This document shows, one piece after another, positions 31,049 through 39,994 of a stretch of DNA of 64,000 nucleotides. The notes under the pieces were generated by a model. It was given only the letters and a program-made list of their open reading frames with translations, had not been told where the DNA came from and searched no databases. How positions within the stretch are numbered: the first letter of the stretch is position 1; the number at the start of each line of letters is the position of its first letter. The stretch is from Roseiarcus sp963758335 (GTDB lineage: Bacteria > Pseudomonadota > Alphaproteobacteria > Rhizobiales > Beijerinckiaceae). The position numbers were made by a program, and so were the translations under genes. The DNA lies in contig CAVWVF010000001.1 of the NCBI GenBank assembly GCA_963758335.1, positions 124,001 to 188,000 of the forward strand, given 5' to 3'.

Positions 31049-32110
31049 CTAACGCCGGGACGCCCAATCTTCCGCCCGCAGTCCCGTGAGCGCGGCGAAG
31101 CTCGCGAGGCCGCGCTCGGCGACCGCTCGTTCGAGGCCGTTCAGTATTTCATCGACCACGCCAACGCCCTTGAGCGCGAGGCTCGTATACAGCTGAACGA
31201 GGCTCGCGCCCGCCTCGATCTTGGCGATCGCGGTCGCAGCGTCCTCCACGCCGCCGCAGCCGATCAGCACCTTTGCGCCGCCCAGCGCAAGATAGGCGCG
31301 CGCCAAGAGCCGGGTTGACGGCTCGAAGAGTGGCCGACCAGACAGGCCGCCAGTCTCGCCGCGATTGGGCGAGCTCAGCGAGGCGGGCCGCGCAATCGTC
31401 GTGTTCGACACTATGAGGCCGTCGATCCCTCGCGCCAGCGCGATCGTGACAATGTCGTCGAGTTCATGATCGTCGAGATCTGGCGCGATCTTGACGACCA
31501 GCGGCCGACGCGGCTCGCTCTCCTCCCGGGCCGCTCCAACGCGGGCGACAAGCTCGTCGAGCGCCTCGCGCCGTTGCAGGTCACGCAGGCCGGGAGTGTT
31601 GGGCGAGGAAACGTTGATCGCGAAGTAATCGGTGACGGGGGCGAAGGTCTTGACGCCGAGCACGTAATCCCCGATGCGGTCGGCCGCATCCTTATTGGCG
31701 CCGATGTTGACGCCGATCAGGCCGGCGGGGCGTCGCGCGAGGCGCGCCCGGGCTCTCTCGTAGCCTTCGTTGTTGAAGCCGAAACGGTTGATGACCGCGC
31801 CGTCCTTGCGCAGTCGGAAGAGGCGGGGGCGCGCGTTGCCGGCCTGAGGACGAGGCGTCAGCGTTCCGATCTCGACGAAGCCGAAACCGAGCCTCAGCAT
31901 CGCGCCGGGAACCTCGGCGTTCTTGTCGAATCCGGCGGCGAGCCCGAGAGGGTTCGGAAACTTCAGTCCGAGAACCGCGACGACGAGCCGCGGATCGCGC
32001 GGCCTGGCCGGCGCGGGTGGCGCGATCTTCATGCCGTTGACAGCGAGTCGGTGCGCGGTTTCCGCCGGAAGGAGCTTCGCGAGAAGCTGAGCGAGCGCGG
32101 CCAGCCTCAC
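31049..32110 (-). CDS. pyrD: Dihydroorotate dehydrogenase (quinone), class 2
   Basis: Oxidises dihydroorotate to orotate in pyrimidine synthesis, passing electrons to quinone at the inner membrane. 353 residues with the class 2 N-terminal membrane-associated helices (LLAKLLPAETAHRLAVNGMK), NPLGLAAGFDKNAEVPGAM, GFVEIGTLTPRPQAGN, LIGVNIGANKD, the catalytic-serine block INVSSPNTPGLRDLQ, VVKIAPDL, SNTTI and FMN phosphate region IGCGGVEDA. Overlaps the DUF952 gene by 4 nt and lies downstream of dnaA on the same strand. Confidence 0.96.
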   Translation of the reverse strand: MRLAALAQLLAKLLPAETAHRLAVNGMKIAPPAPARPRDPRLVVAVLGLKFPNPLGLAAGFDKNAEVPGAMLRLGFGFVEIGTLTPRPQAGNARPRLFRLRKDGAVINRFGFNNEGYERARARLARRPAGLIGVNIGANKDAADRIGDYVLGVKTFAPVTDYFAINVSSPNTPGLRDLQRREALDELVARVGAAREESEPRRPLVVKIAPDLDDHELDDIVTIALARGIDGLIVSNTTIARPASLSSPNRGETGGLSGRPLFEPSTRLLARAYLALGGAKVLIGCGGVEDAATAIAKIEAGASLVQLYTSLALKGVGVVDEILNGLERAVAERGLASFAALTGLRAEDWASRR

Positions 32111-32451
32111 GCCTCGAGGCTCCCGAAGTCGTGCCGGCCGTCTGCACTCAGCCGCAGGGGGCGCGACCAGACAACGGCGCCCAGCGGGAGCGTCGTATAG
32201 AGGTGCGGAAAGAGCGCGTCCCCGCGCGACGATTCCCAGACGAGATCGGCGCCGAGCGTGGCCGGGTTGACCGCGACCAGAGTCAGGTCGCGGCGGCCGG
32301 CGAACCGTTTCGCCGCCGTCTCGGGCGCTTGTTCAGCGGTGGAAAGATGGATGTAGCCGTCCGCTTGGTCGACGGTTGAGCCGGCAAAGGCGCCAGCCGC
32401 TTCAGCCGCGCGCCATTCCTCAGTCGCGAGGATCTTGAAGACGAGCGTCAT
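32107..32451 (-). CDS. DUF952 protein
   Basis: A 114-residue DUF952 protein (VFKILATEEWRAAEAAGAF, STVDQADGYIHLSTAEQAP, HLYTTLPLGAVVWSRPL). Function is unknown, although fold similarity to ADP-ribosyltransferases has been proposed for the family. It sits 9 nt after dnaA and overlaps pyrD by ATGA, a gene order seen in relatives. Confidence 0.88.
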   Translation of the reverse strand: MTLVFKILATEEWRAAEAAGAFAGSTVDQADGYIHLSTAEQAPETAAKRFAGRRDLTLVAVNPATLGADLVWESSRGDALFPHLYTTLPLGAVVWSRPLRLSADGRHDFGSLEA

Positions 32452-32460
32452 GCGTTCTGC

Positions 32461-33960
32461 TTACTCCTGCAGCATCCGCTTCAGAAGATCGATTTCGTCG
32501 CGCAGTGTCGCGTCGTTCGCCGACAGGGCCTCAATCTTCCGAACGGCATGCAGCACGGTCGTGTGGTCGCGGCCGCCGAAGCGCCGGCCGATTTCCGGCA
32601 GCGAGCGCATGGTCAGGGTTTTTGCGAGGAACATCGCAACCTGGCGCGGCTTGACGACGACAGCGGTCCGTCGCGAAGAGAGGATGTCGGCGCGCGACAC
32701 GCTATAGTGGCTCGCAACCAGCTTCTGGATGTCCTCGATCTTCACGCGCTTGGATTCGTGCGCGCGGATAAGGTCGCGGATCGCGACCTCCGCCGCCTCG
32801 ACGGTCAAGGGGGCGCCGGTCAACGTCGAATGCGCGAGCAGCCGATTGACGGCGCCTTCCAGATCGCGCCCGTTGGAGCGGATCGACCGGGCGACGAAAG
32901 CAAGCACCGTCGGCGAGAGCTCGAAGTTCGGCTGCAAGGACCGCGCGGCCGCGACCCGGGCCTCCAGAATCTTTAGGCGCAGCGGCTCATCGAGTGGGCT
33001 GATCTCGACGCAGAGGCCGACGCCGAGACGCGAGCGCACCCGTTCGTCAAGCGCCTCGAGATCGTTGGGAGGCCGGTCAGCGGCCACGATGACGTCGCGT
33101 CCGGCGTCGAGCAGCGCGTTTAAAGTGTGACCGAATTCCGCCTGGATGGTTTTGCCTTGCAGGAATTGGGCGTCATCGAAGATCAAGAGATCGATCGCCC
33201 GCAGGCGCTCCTTGAAGGCGATCGAGGTCTGTGACTGGAGGGAGGCGACGAAACCATACATGAACTTCTCCGCGGTCAGATAGATCGCGGAGCGGCCCTG
33301 GTTTGCTGCAGCATGCGCCACAGCCTGAAGAAGGTGAGTTTTACCGAGCCCGACAGCCGAATGGACGTAAAGCGGACAGAACGACGACGTCCGACTGCAG
33401 GCGCGCCGCTCGGCGACTCGTTGCGCCGCGGAGAAGGCCAGTTGGTTAGACCGACCAACCTGAAAGGTCGCGAACGTCAGACGGCGATCGAGGGGCGAGC
33501 CGACGAAGGCCTCATTAGCTGATGGCGACGTCGGCCGGGAGGTGACGCGGTGCGAGGCCAGGGCGGATCGTTCCCGCTCGCTCGCCGCCTCTCCGGTCAC
33601 TTTCGACGACGTCGCCAGCGCGCAATGCTCCAGTCTTGCCTGCGGTTCCGTGCGCATCGACGAGCGGACGGAGACGACGATCCTCGCCAGCGTGCCGACT
33701 TCCGCGCCGAGCGCTGTGCTTATATGGCCAAGGTAGTGCGTGTCGATCCAGCTCTTCAAGAAGCGGGTAGGTACGGAAAGGCGGGCCTGCCCGCCGCTCA
33801 CCGCCTCGAGCTCAATGCGCCCAAACCAACTGTTGAAGATGTCCTCGCCCAATTCCGCGCGCAGCCTCTCGCAACAGCGCCGCCACGATTGGGCGAGCGA
33901 AGGAACGCCCGAACCGCCTAGACCGATGGGGTTGGCATTGGATTCGTCATACATGTCCAT
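32461..33960 (-). CDS. dnaA: Chromosomal replication initiator DnaA
   Basis: Binds DnaA boxes, opens the origin and loads helicase. About 499 residues. Domain I (SWRRCCERLRAELGEDIFNS), a variable linker, then the AAA+ domain III with FQVGRSNQLAFSAAQRV, Walker A HSAVGLGKTHLLQAVAH, Walker B IDLLIFDDAQFLQGK, sensor region VIVAADRPPNDLEALDERVR. Domain IV ends with the signature IGRRFGGRDHTTVLHAVRKI. The start at 33960 (MDMYDESNANPIG) is preferred to an upstream extension to 34122 that has no ribosome site and is low in family likeness. A rhodanese gene precedes it and DUF952-pyrD follow. Confidence 0.95.
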   Translation of the reverse strand: MDMYDESNANPIGLGGSGVPSLAQSWRRCCERLRAELGEDIFNSWFGRIELEAVSGGQARLSVPTRFLKSWIDTHYLGHISTALGAEVGTLARIVVSVRSSMRTEPQARLEHCALATSSKVTGEAASERERSALASHRVTSRPTSPSANEAFVGSPLDRRLTFATFQVGRSNQLAFSAAQRVAERRACSRTSSFCPLYVHSAVGLGKTHLLQAVAHAAANQGRSAIYLTAEKFMYGFVASLQSQTSIAFKERLRAIDLLIFDDAQFLQGKTIQAEFGHTLNALLDAGRDVIVAADRPPNDLEALDERVRSRLGVGLCVEISPLDEPLRLKILEARVAAARSLQPNFELSPTVLAFVARSIRSNGRDLEGAVNRLLAHSTLTGAPLTVEAAEVAIRDLIRAHESKRVKIEDIQKLVASHYSVSRADILSSRRTAVVVKPRQVAMFLAKTLTMRSLPEIGRRFGGRDHTTVLHAVRKIEALSANDATLRDEIDLLKRMLQE

Positions 33961-34024
33961 GGACCGTATCTCAGTGGGGACGACGGATAGCGCGGGCACA
34001 GGGGAAGCCAAGGTTCGAGACGCT

Positions 34025-34471
34025 TTACGTCTGCGCCCAGGGCAAGCTGGCCGCCTTCCAGCCCCCGACGACGCCCCTATGGCGCCTCGGATCCAGAGGA
34101 CCTTCGAAACCGTCCGAGACATTGAAGCACGGCGCCCAGCCCGCGCTTGTCATCGCTATCGCCGCGTGGCGAGAGCGAACGCCGGACCTGCAGATGAACA
34201 GGAGCGGCGCTCCACGTTTCACCCCGGCAGTCTCCAGCATGGTCGAAAGCCGTGCGACAAAGCGTTCGTCAACCTGCATTGAGGGAAAACTCTGCCACTC
34301 CAAGAAAAGCGTGGCCTTGCTCAAGGTCGAGAGATCGGGCACGCCGACGTAGGCCCACTCCACTTGCGTTCGCACGTCGATCAGCGTCGAGGTCGCCTCG
34401 CCCGCAAGTAGGCCGTATGCGTCGGCCGAAAGCATGTCTCCCGCATAACCGGCGCCGCTTTGATAAGACAT
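34025..34471 (-). CDS. Rhodanese-like domain protein
   Basis: A 148-residue single-domain rhodanese (sulfurtransferase family). Seen: LIDVRTQVEWAYVGVPDLS and the active-site loop LLFICRSGVRSRHAAIAMTS with catalytic Cys, then the substrate-end FNVSDGFEGPLD. The start at 34471 (MSYQSGAGYAGDML) is set by a near-perfect Shine-Dalgarno (ggaggagaa). It ends 64 nt before dnaA on the same strand, so the two may be co-transcribed. The sulfur acceptor is unknown. Confidence 0.9.
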   Translation of the reverse strand: MSYQSGAGYAGDMLSADAYGLLAGEATSTLIDVRTQVEWAYVGVPDLSTLSKATLFLEWQSFPSMQVDERFVARLSTMLETAGVKRGAPLLFICRSGVRSRHAAIAMTSAGWAPCFNVSDGFEGPLDPRRHRGVVGGWKAASLPWAQT

Positions 34472-34540
34472 AAGTTCTCCTCCGCAGCCCGCACTACGGA
34501 CGTTTATCTCGGTGTGAATTATTTGAAATTCGGCCGTCAA

Positions 34541-35061
34541 TCTTCAATGTCGGAGCGTAATGCGACCCTCCCATAAGACGGCACCGTTCTACATCACCCA
34601 CCTGAGCTATTCTATTCTGTTGTCTTACTTTAGCCTTGGCTGGCAATACCATGTTTCCACGGCCTCTACTCATTTGTTGCTTGGCGTGAGCAAGACTATG
34701 GCACGGGCGCCGCGGGGAGGCAACTCCATTTCTCTGCCGCGAAGGCGCCGTCCCGAAGCCACATTGACCTAAGTTTCATACATTGCAATCATGCAATACC
34801 GCAAAGTCTTGATTCGAGGCGTAAGATCGAATCGGCATTGCTTCGGAACGCGCGAACGCAAGAAACTCCTCCCCCGAGCGGAGGCGAGCGTCATCCGGTT
34901 TGATTCCCGCCGCGTCGGAGGCCGAGGCGCGCTTGATTAATAAAGTTTTGACAACCATCGAATTTTTGTGTGCGGCGACCAGCGAGCGCTCGTCGTCAAT
35001 TCGTTGCAGAACTGTTATGTGGCGTCACCGCGACCGCGCTCTGCTCATCGCGCGCGTAGCC
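34541..35061. other. Gene-poor AT-richer region upstream of rhodanese-dnaA
   Basis: About 520 bp without a supported gene. It is visibly AT-richer than its surroundings (for example TTGATTAATAAAGTTTTGAC near 34935) and a perfect DnaA box TTATCCACA lies at 35081-35089, just inside the end of the next gene. A 60-codon minus-strand frame (34776-34958) lacks a ribosome site and was not called. The region could hold an origin or only promoters; see findings. Confidence 0.4.
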
Positions 35062-37725
35062 TCAAGCCTTCGCTGCGGGCTTATCCACAGCGATCACGCC
35101 AAAAAACGCGGGCAGCGCCAAGAGATAGGCGAAACCGGCGATTTCGATGACGGCCGCGAGGCCGAAGTTGGTTGCGACGACCGGAGCGGCTGCTGCCCCG
35201 ATCACCGAGAAGCAGCCGTTGACGCCCCACGCCCATATGAACATGTGATTCTTGCCGAGGCGTCCAAGCGTCGTCATCGCAGTCGGCATCGGGAAGCCCA
35301 TCAAGAAAGCGGGCGGCGCGACGATCATGAAGCAACACACGAGGCGCGCTCCATAAGGCAGCGCGCCGATCGCATCGAGCGCCTGGTTGATGAAGAGCGC
35401 ATAGGCGATGAGGAGCCCTCCAATCGCGAGGAAGAAAACGGGCATCACTGCGCGCATCCGCGGAAGAATGCGCTCCGACGTCAGCGCTCCGAGTCCCGAA
35501 AAGACCAGCATGCCCGTGATCAGCACCGAAGCGGAAATCGTCGGGTTGCCGAGTGCCATCACGAAATGGGCGATGAGCCCGACCTCGACCATGATGTAGC
35601 CGGCGCCGAGGCAGGCGAAGTAGAGTACGGTCAGCGCCTTCCCGCGCGTACGCGAGAAAATCGTACGCCAGCCCCAGATGACGGGAATGGCGAGCAGAAC
35701 GGCCGCCGTCAGGCTGGCGACGCCGAGAGTCGCCCAGATCAGCAGATAACCCCACTCGTCTTGCAGCAGCTCGAGCCGGTCGAGAACCCTCGGCAGATCG
35801 GCGGTTTTCACATAAGCGGCGAAGTAGGGCGAGTCATTGGTGAGCGCCCGCGCATTGAAGACGTAGCGCGAGGCGATGTCCGGCCAGGCGCCCGAAATGA
35901 GCGCGTGCCAGGCCAGCCGCCCCATCTCTGTCGCCGGCAGGACGCCGTTGTCGGCTTTGCCGGACGGGGGAGCGTCCGCACCTTCATCCGAGGGCGCGTT
36001 CGCATCGGCGGCCGCGTCGGACGACGGCGGTTCGCCGGCCGCGCCGGCGAAAATCTGCTGGACATAGCCGTCGAGCGTCGCGTTGGTCTGCGAGGGATCG
36101 AAGGCGAAGCCCGGCGAGTAGATCTCGTCGAACGACATGTCGCGCGTGTGCGCGCGCAGCTTTGCGACCTCGTCCGGGGTGAAGCCGCCGTTCTTGTAGA
36201 GCACCGTCGCGGTCGAGAGATAGGAGGAGACGACGAAGAACGAATTGGCGAGATGATCGGGATCGACGTCGCGGGCGGCCGCCGCCATCGTGGCGTAGAG
36301 CTTCAGAACCGACTTCGGCGGCTCCTCCTTGTTCCACAGAGTCACCGACAGGACGCCGCCCGGCGCGAGCGCGCGCATGTAGGTTTCCATCGCTTCCTTG
36401 GTGTAGGAGAACTTCTCGACGATGGCGAAGCCGCCGGGATTGGACAAGCCGATTGAATTGGCGAGGCTCAAATCGATGACGTCGAAGCGCTCGTCGGTAT
36501 GGGCGAGGAAATGCCGGCCCTCATAATCGATGACGCGCACCTTCGACAGGATATCGCCGGTGAAGTTGCGGATCACGTCGCTGCGGAAGGCCTCGAGCAC
36601 CGCTCGATTGCCCTCGGCGACAGTCACGTCGCGCGCGCCGGAATGCAGCGCGACCTCGGTCGAGATGCCGCCGCCGAACTGCGTGATGAAGGTCTTGGGC
36701 GAGGACTTGATCACGTATGGATAAACCATCGGCAGGAAGCGGAAGTAGGCCGTCTCCTTGTCGCTCAGATCGCGCATGATGCCGATCGGCCCGTCGCTGT
36801 CGATGTAAAGGCCGAGATAGGCGTTCGCCGGCATGGTCGGCAGGTTGAAGCCGGCGTTGTCGGAGAGGCCGGGCGCGAAATGGAGATAAGAGCTCGAATA
36901 GACTTCGAGGTAGCCGAAGGGCGAAGCGCTCTCGTAGACCTTCTTCGCGTCCGGAAACTTACGCGCGTAGGAGACGCCCTTGTAGTCGTTGACCGCAAGC
37001 GTCTTCAGGCCTAGGGCGGGAGCAATCGCGAAGTGGCCCGCGAACGCGAGGGCGCCGGCGAGCAGATAGGGAATGAACGCGGCGCGGCCCCCCGGCCCCA
37101 AGGCCCAGGCGATACAGGCCGCAAGCCAGAGCGCGAGCGGCGCGGCGATGAGGTTGGCCGGAGCGAGCGCATACATCGCCAGCAGGAAGACGAGGCCGCA
37201 CAGGCCCGACCCGGCGAGATCGGCGAAATAGACCCGCCCGAAGGTGCGGTTGCTCTTGAGAAAGACCGATCCGAGGAACGCGGCGCCCGCCAGGAACGGC
37301 GTCAGCTCCGCAAGGAACATCTCCAGAAGCTTCCACTTCTGTGCGGGGTCCGAGACGAGAAAGATCGCGTTGAAACCGAGCCGCTGAACATAGAGATTGG
37401 CGGCGACCGCGAGCGGTCCGAACAGTCCGAGCGCGACTGTCGCGGCTATGCGCCAGTGGCGGGAAAACCAGTTCTTGGCGACGGTCATGACGGCGCTCGT
37501 CAGCCCGAACCCGAGCATCGCCAAGCTTACGACCAGCGAGCCGAAATGCGCCCAGCTGGCGACCGAGAACACCCGCATGATGTCGATCTGCAGCGCGATA
37601 ACTGCGCCTGCGCCGAGCCCGACGGCGAAATAGAGCCCGACACGTTCGCGAACCGCGAGCACGGCGTCGCCGTTCGCGTCCTCGCCAAGCAATTCGGCGA
37701 CCGGAATGGCACTCGCGTCGTTCAT
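35062..37725 (-). CDS. Spermidine-synthase-like membrane protein
   Basis: An 887-residue polytopic membrane protein with an internal methyltransferase-fold domain resembling spermidine synthase. About seven helices (residues 30-240) precede the soluble domain, which has FITQFGGGISTEVALHSGAR and DVTVAEGNRAVLEAF (nucleotide-binding glycine loop), DVIDLSLANSIGL and PGGVLSVTLWNKEEPP. A Ser/Ala/Asp-rich linker and six to seven helices follow (RILPRMRAVMPVFFLAIGGL). The polyamine substrate role of such fusions is not established. The start at 37725 (MNDASAIPVAELLG) follows ggaagga at the right distance; an upstream ATG at 37758 has none. Confidence 0.82.
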   Translation of the reverse strand: MNDASAIPVAELLGEDANGDAVLAVRERVGLYFAVGLGAGAVIALQIDIMRVFSVASWAHFGSLVVSLAMLGFGLTSAVMTVAKNWFSRHWRIAATVALGLFGPLAVAANLYVQRLGFNAIFLVSDPAQKWKLLEMFLAELTPFLAGAAFLGSVFLKSNRTFGRVYFADLAGSGLCGLVFLLAMYALAPANLIAAPLALWLAACIAWALGPGGRAAFIPYLLAGALAFAGHFAIAPALGLKTLAVNDYKGVSYARKFPDAKKVYESASPFGYLEVYSSSYLHFAPGLSDNAGFNLPTMPANAYLGLYIDSDGPIGIMRDLSDKETAYFRFLPMVYPYVIKSSPKTFITQFGGGISTEVALHSGARDVTVAEGNRAVLEAFRSDVIRNFTGDILSKVRVIDYEGRHFLAHTDERFDVIDLSLANSIGLSNPGGFAIVEKFSYTKEAMETYMRALAPGGVLSVTLWNKEEPPKSVLKLYATMAAAARDVDPDHLANSFFVVSSYLSTATVLYKNGGFTPDEVAKLRAHTRDMSFDEIYSPGFAFDPSQTNATLDGYVQQIFAGAAGEPPSSDAAADANAPSDEGADAPPSGKADNGVLPATEMGRLAWHALISGAWPDIASRYVFNARALTNDSPYFAAYVKTADLPRVLDRLELLQDEWGYLLIWATLGVASLTAAVLLAIPVIWGWRTIFSRTRGKALTVLYFACLGAGYIMVEVGLIAHFVMALGNPTISASVLITGMLVFSGLGALTSERILPRMRAVMPVFFLAIGGLLIAYALFINQALDAIGALPYGARLVCCFMIVAPPAFLMGFPMPTAMTTLGRLGKNHMFIWAWGVNGCFSVIGAAAAPVVATNFGLAAVIEIAGFAYLLALPAFFGVIAVDKPAAKA

Positions 37726-37810
37726 GGACTCCTTCCCGGCCGCCGTCATGGCGGACAAGCGGCGCCTTTTTGAGGCAGAGCGCCGCCTTCGGCAAAGGCT
37801 CTTCTGGTAC

Positions 37811-38191
37811 TCTAGTTCAGCGTTTCTGAAGTTCGAATCATATCTGTCGCCTCATCGAGCCCGAGCGCCTCGCCTTCGCGGATCAGCGCTTCGAGCCGCT
37901 CGGGACGGCCGCGCCGCGAGGCCAAAAGGATGCGGCGACCGCTGTTCTGTCGCGCCAGACTGCCTGTTCTCTCGAATCAATTCCCTGTTCACTCGAAAAA
38001 ACTTCCTGTTCCCGATCGCCGTCTCCCTGATTCCTCTTGCCGCAATGCGCGCCGTGCGGCCGGATGATGAGGCCGTTGCGCTTGCTTGCGGCAGCGGCGG
38101 CGCCCACCGGAGGAATCGCGCTCTTGCTGGGACGGAGGAGCGGGCGTCGGCGAAATTTTCTGCGGCGTCTTCTTGCGGATTATCAAATATT
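37811..38191 (+). repeat. 381-bp repeat, copy 2 (inverted relative to 9534-9914)
   Basis: About 99% identical to the reverse complement of 9534-9914 over its whole length. It starts 86 bp after the divergent start of the spermidine-synthase-like gene, and its right limit is precisely where an IS5-type element's inverted repeat begins. It carries CTGTTC at 37942, 37964, 37985 and 38006. No protein of known family is encoded. Confidence 0.9.
37942..38011 (+). repeat. Four CTGTTC hexamers at 21-22 bp steps
   Basis: CTGTTC begins at 37942, 37964, 37985 and 38006 (steps 22, 21, 21). It is the mirror of the array in copy 1 and has the same orientation as the array in the recombinase gene at 61805-61875. 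Confidence 0.8.
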
Positions 38192-39038
38192 GGCCTGTCC
38201 TCAGTTTGCGTGAGGGATTCCCGAATCAGCAAATCTCTGACTCATGGGTGGTCGGCTTTTTGAGGAGCTGACCGATGGATCGGGGTGGATTGCGGGATGA
38301 TGAGTGGGATCGGATTAAGGATTTTCTTCCTGGGCGTGAGGGCCATGTCGGCGGCACGGCGCCAGACAATCGGCGATTCGTCGACGCGGTTCTCTACCGC
38401 TATCGGACGGGCATTCCCTGGCGCGATTTGCCGGCGCATTTTGGTTCCTGGAAAAGCACGCACCAACGCTTCAGCCGATGGTGCAAGAACGGTATTTTCG
38501 ATCGTGTTCTGAAGCACTTGGCCGGCGACGCCGACGCCGAATACGTGATGATCGACGCCACGATCGTGCGCGCGCATCAACACAGCGCCGGGGCGCGAAA
38601 AAAGGGGCGAGGACCAGGCCATCGGACGTTCCCGGGGCGGCCTGACAACCAAAATCCATGCTCTCGCCGACGCCTTGGGCAATCCGATCAAACTTATTCT
38701 GACGGCGGGGCACGTCCACGACGTTCGCACCGCGCCGCAACTGCTCGAAGGCGTCGCTTGCGGCGCGCTGCTCGGCGACAAGGCTTACGATGCAGACGCC
38801 CTGATCGGACGGCTGCGGGACGCGGGAATCGCGATTGTCATTCCGCCAAAGAGCAATCGCAAAGAAAAGAGGGAATGCGACTTCACTCTCTACAAAGAGC
38901 GCAACTTGATCGAGCGCTTCTTCGGAAAACTCAAGCAATTCCGGGCAATAGCGACACGATACGATAAGCTCGCCAGAAACTTCCTCGGCGCAATCCGCTT
39001 GATCGCCGCCGTTATCCAGCTCAACTGAGGACACGCCC
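38192..39038 (+). mobile_element. IS5-family element (IS427/IS1031-like)
   Basis: About 847 bp bounded by imperfect terminal inverted repeats: left GGCCTGTCCTCAGTTT (from 38192/38193), right end CAACTGAGGACACGCCC (to 39038), whose reverse complement GGGCGTGTCCTCAGTTG matches the left end over most positions. The transposase is encoded in two overlapping frames inside. The left end abuts the 381-bp repeat. Confidence 0.85.
38275..39028 (+). CDS. IS5-family DDE transposase in two frames
   Basis: The first frame (38275 on) gives LRDDEWDRIKDFLPGREGHV, RFVDAVLYRYRTGIPWRDLP and DADAEYVMIDATIVRAHQHS with the first catalytic Asp (DATIVRAH). At AAAAAAGGGG (38598-38607) the reading must move to frame 2 to continue EDQAIGRSRGGLTTKIHALA, GNPIKLILTAGHVHD, ALLGDKAYDADALIGRL (second Asp) and IERFFGKLKQFRAIATRYDK (Glu). 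Such two-frame transposases are normal for this IS group and the slippery run suits ribosomal frameshifting, here by +1 (or -2). It appears complete. Confidence 0.88.
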
Positions 39039-39907
39039 TAATTGTTGTGCGTGCCGACGATCTGCTCGCCCTCGAGCTTGGTGAAGGGCACGAAGGGGAC
39101 GATGCGTCCGCCGTAGATATCGGAACGAGCGACCGTCAGCTGGCCGTCTGCGCCTTCGGACTTGACGACCCTGAGGACGCGCTGCGCGCCCGGCGGCCCC
39201 ACCGGAATCACCATGATCCCGTTCGGCTTCAGCTGCTGCAAGAGCGGCGGAGGCACGTGGTCGATGCCGCAGGTGACGATGATCTTGTCGAACGGGGCGA
39301 ATTCCTCCCAGCCGTAATAGCCGTCGGCCGCCTTCGACGTGATCGACGAAAACTCGTTGTATCCGTCCTTGATGAGCTGATCGTAGATGCCGCGCGTGCG
39401 TTCGGCGAGCGGCTTGATGATCTCGATCGAGTAGACCTTGTCGGTCAGGTGGGACAAATAAGCCGACTGATAGCCGGAGCCGGTGCCGATCTCGAGCACC
39501 TTCTCGCCCTGCTTTGGATCGATGTTCGAGGTCATGCGGCCGACGATATGCGGCCCCGAGATTGTGACGCCGTAACCGATGTCGAGGAAGGCGTGGTCGT
39601 AGGCGCGGCCAAGATTTTGCGGCAGCACAAATTTCTCGCGCGGCGTCAGCAGGAAGGCGCGCTTGTTGCGGTCGTTGAGCAGGTCTTCGTTGCGCACCAT
39701 CGCGCCAAAACGATCAAATCTCTCGCCGAGAAACTTGGGCTCCTCGCCGCGCTGAGCGACGCCCCACTGGATGAACTTTGCGCGATTGTCCATCGGTGGG
39801 TTCATGTCGAACGTGAAGGGCGTGGGCACGTTCGCCAGCGCAAGACGAGGCGCGAGCGCACCCGCGATCATCCCGGCTGCGCCGGCCAAGAAATGTCGTC
39901 GTTGCAC
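39038..39907 (-). CDS. Protein-L-isoaspartate O-methyltransferase with export signal
   Basis: A 289-residue PCMT-fold methyltransferase that would repair isoaspartyl residues with SAM. Core motifs: ITISGPHIVGRM-like VTISGPHIVGRMTSN, SAM-binding EIGTGSGYQSAYLSHL, VYSIEIIKPLAERT, DGYYGWEEFAPFDKIIVTCG, LQQLKPNGIMVIPVG. The start is a GTG at 39907, set by gaggagg five bases upstream. It gives MQRRHFLAGAAGMIAGALAP..ALA, a twin-arginine-like signal peptide. SAM is not expected outside the cytoplasm, so location and activity are open questions. Its end coincides with the right IR of the IS5 element. Confidence 0.85.
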   Translation of the reverse strand: MQRRHFLAGAAGMIAGALAPRLALANVPTPFTFDMNPPMDNRAKFIQWGVAQRGEEPKFLGERFDRFGAMVRNEDLLNDRNKRAFLLTPREKFVLPQNLGRAYDHAFLDIGYGVTISGPHIVGRMTSNIDPKQGEKVLEIGTGSGYQSAYLSHLTDKVYSIEIIKPLAERTRGIYDQLIKDGYNEFSSITSKAADGYYGWEEFAPFDKIIVTCGIDHVPPPLLQQLKPNGIMVIPVGPPGAQRVLRVVKSEGADGQLTVARSDIYGGRIVPFVPFTKLEGEQIVGTHNN

Positions 39908-39994
39908 GAAGGCCTCCTCAAATGAAACTGGTCGGTCGGCCTGATATCCCAACCCGCGGTAAAACGCGACCCTTAAACCGGCGCGCCCTGCCGA

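Noticed and set aside
32461..34122. DnaA start at 34122
   Set aside because: The extra 54 residues have no DnaA likeness and no ribosome site; 33960 fits domain I.
34776..34958. 60-codon minus-strand frame upstream of the rhodanese gene
   Set aside because: No ribosome site and no similarity recognised; likely chance.
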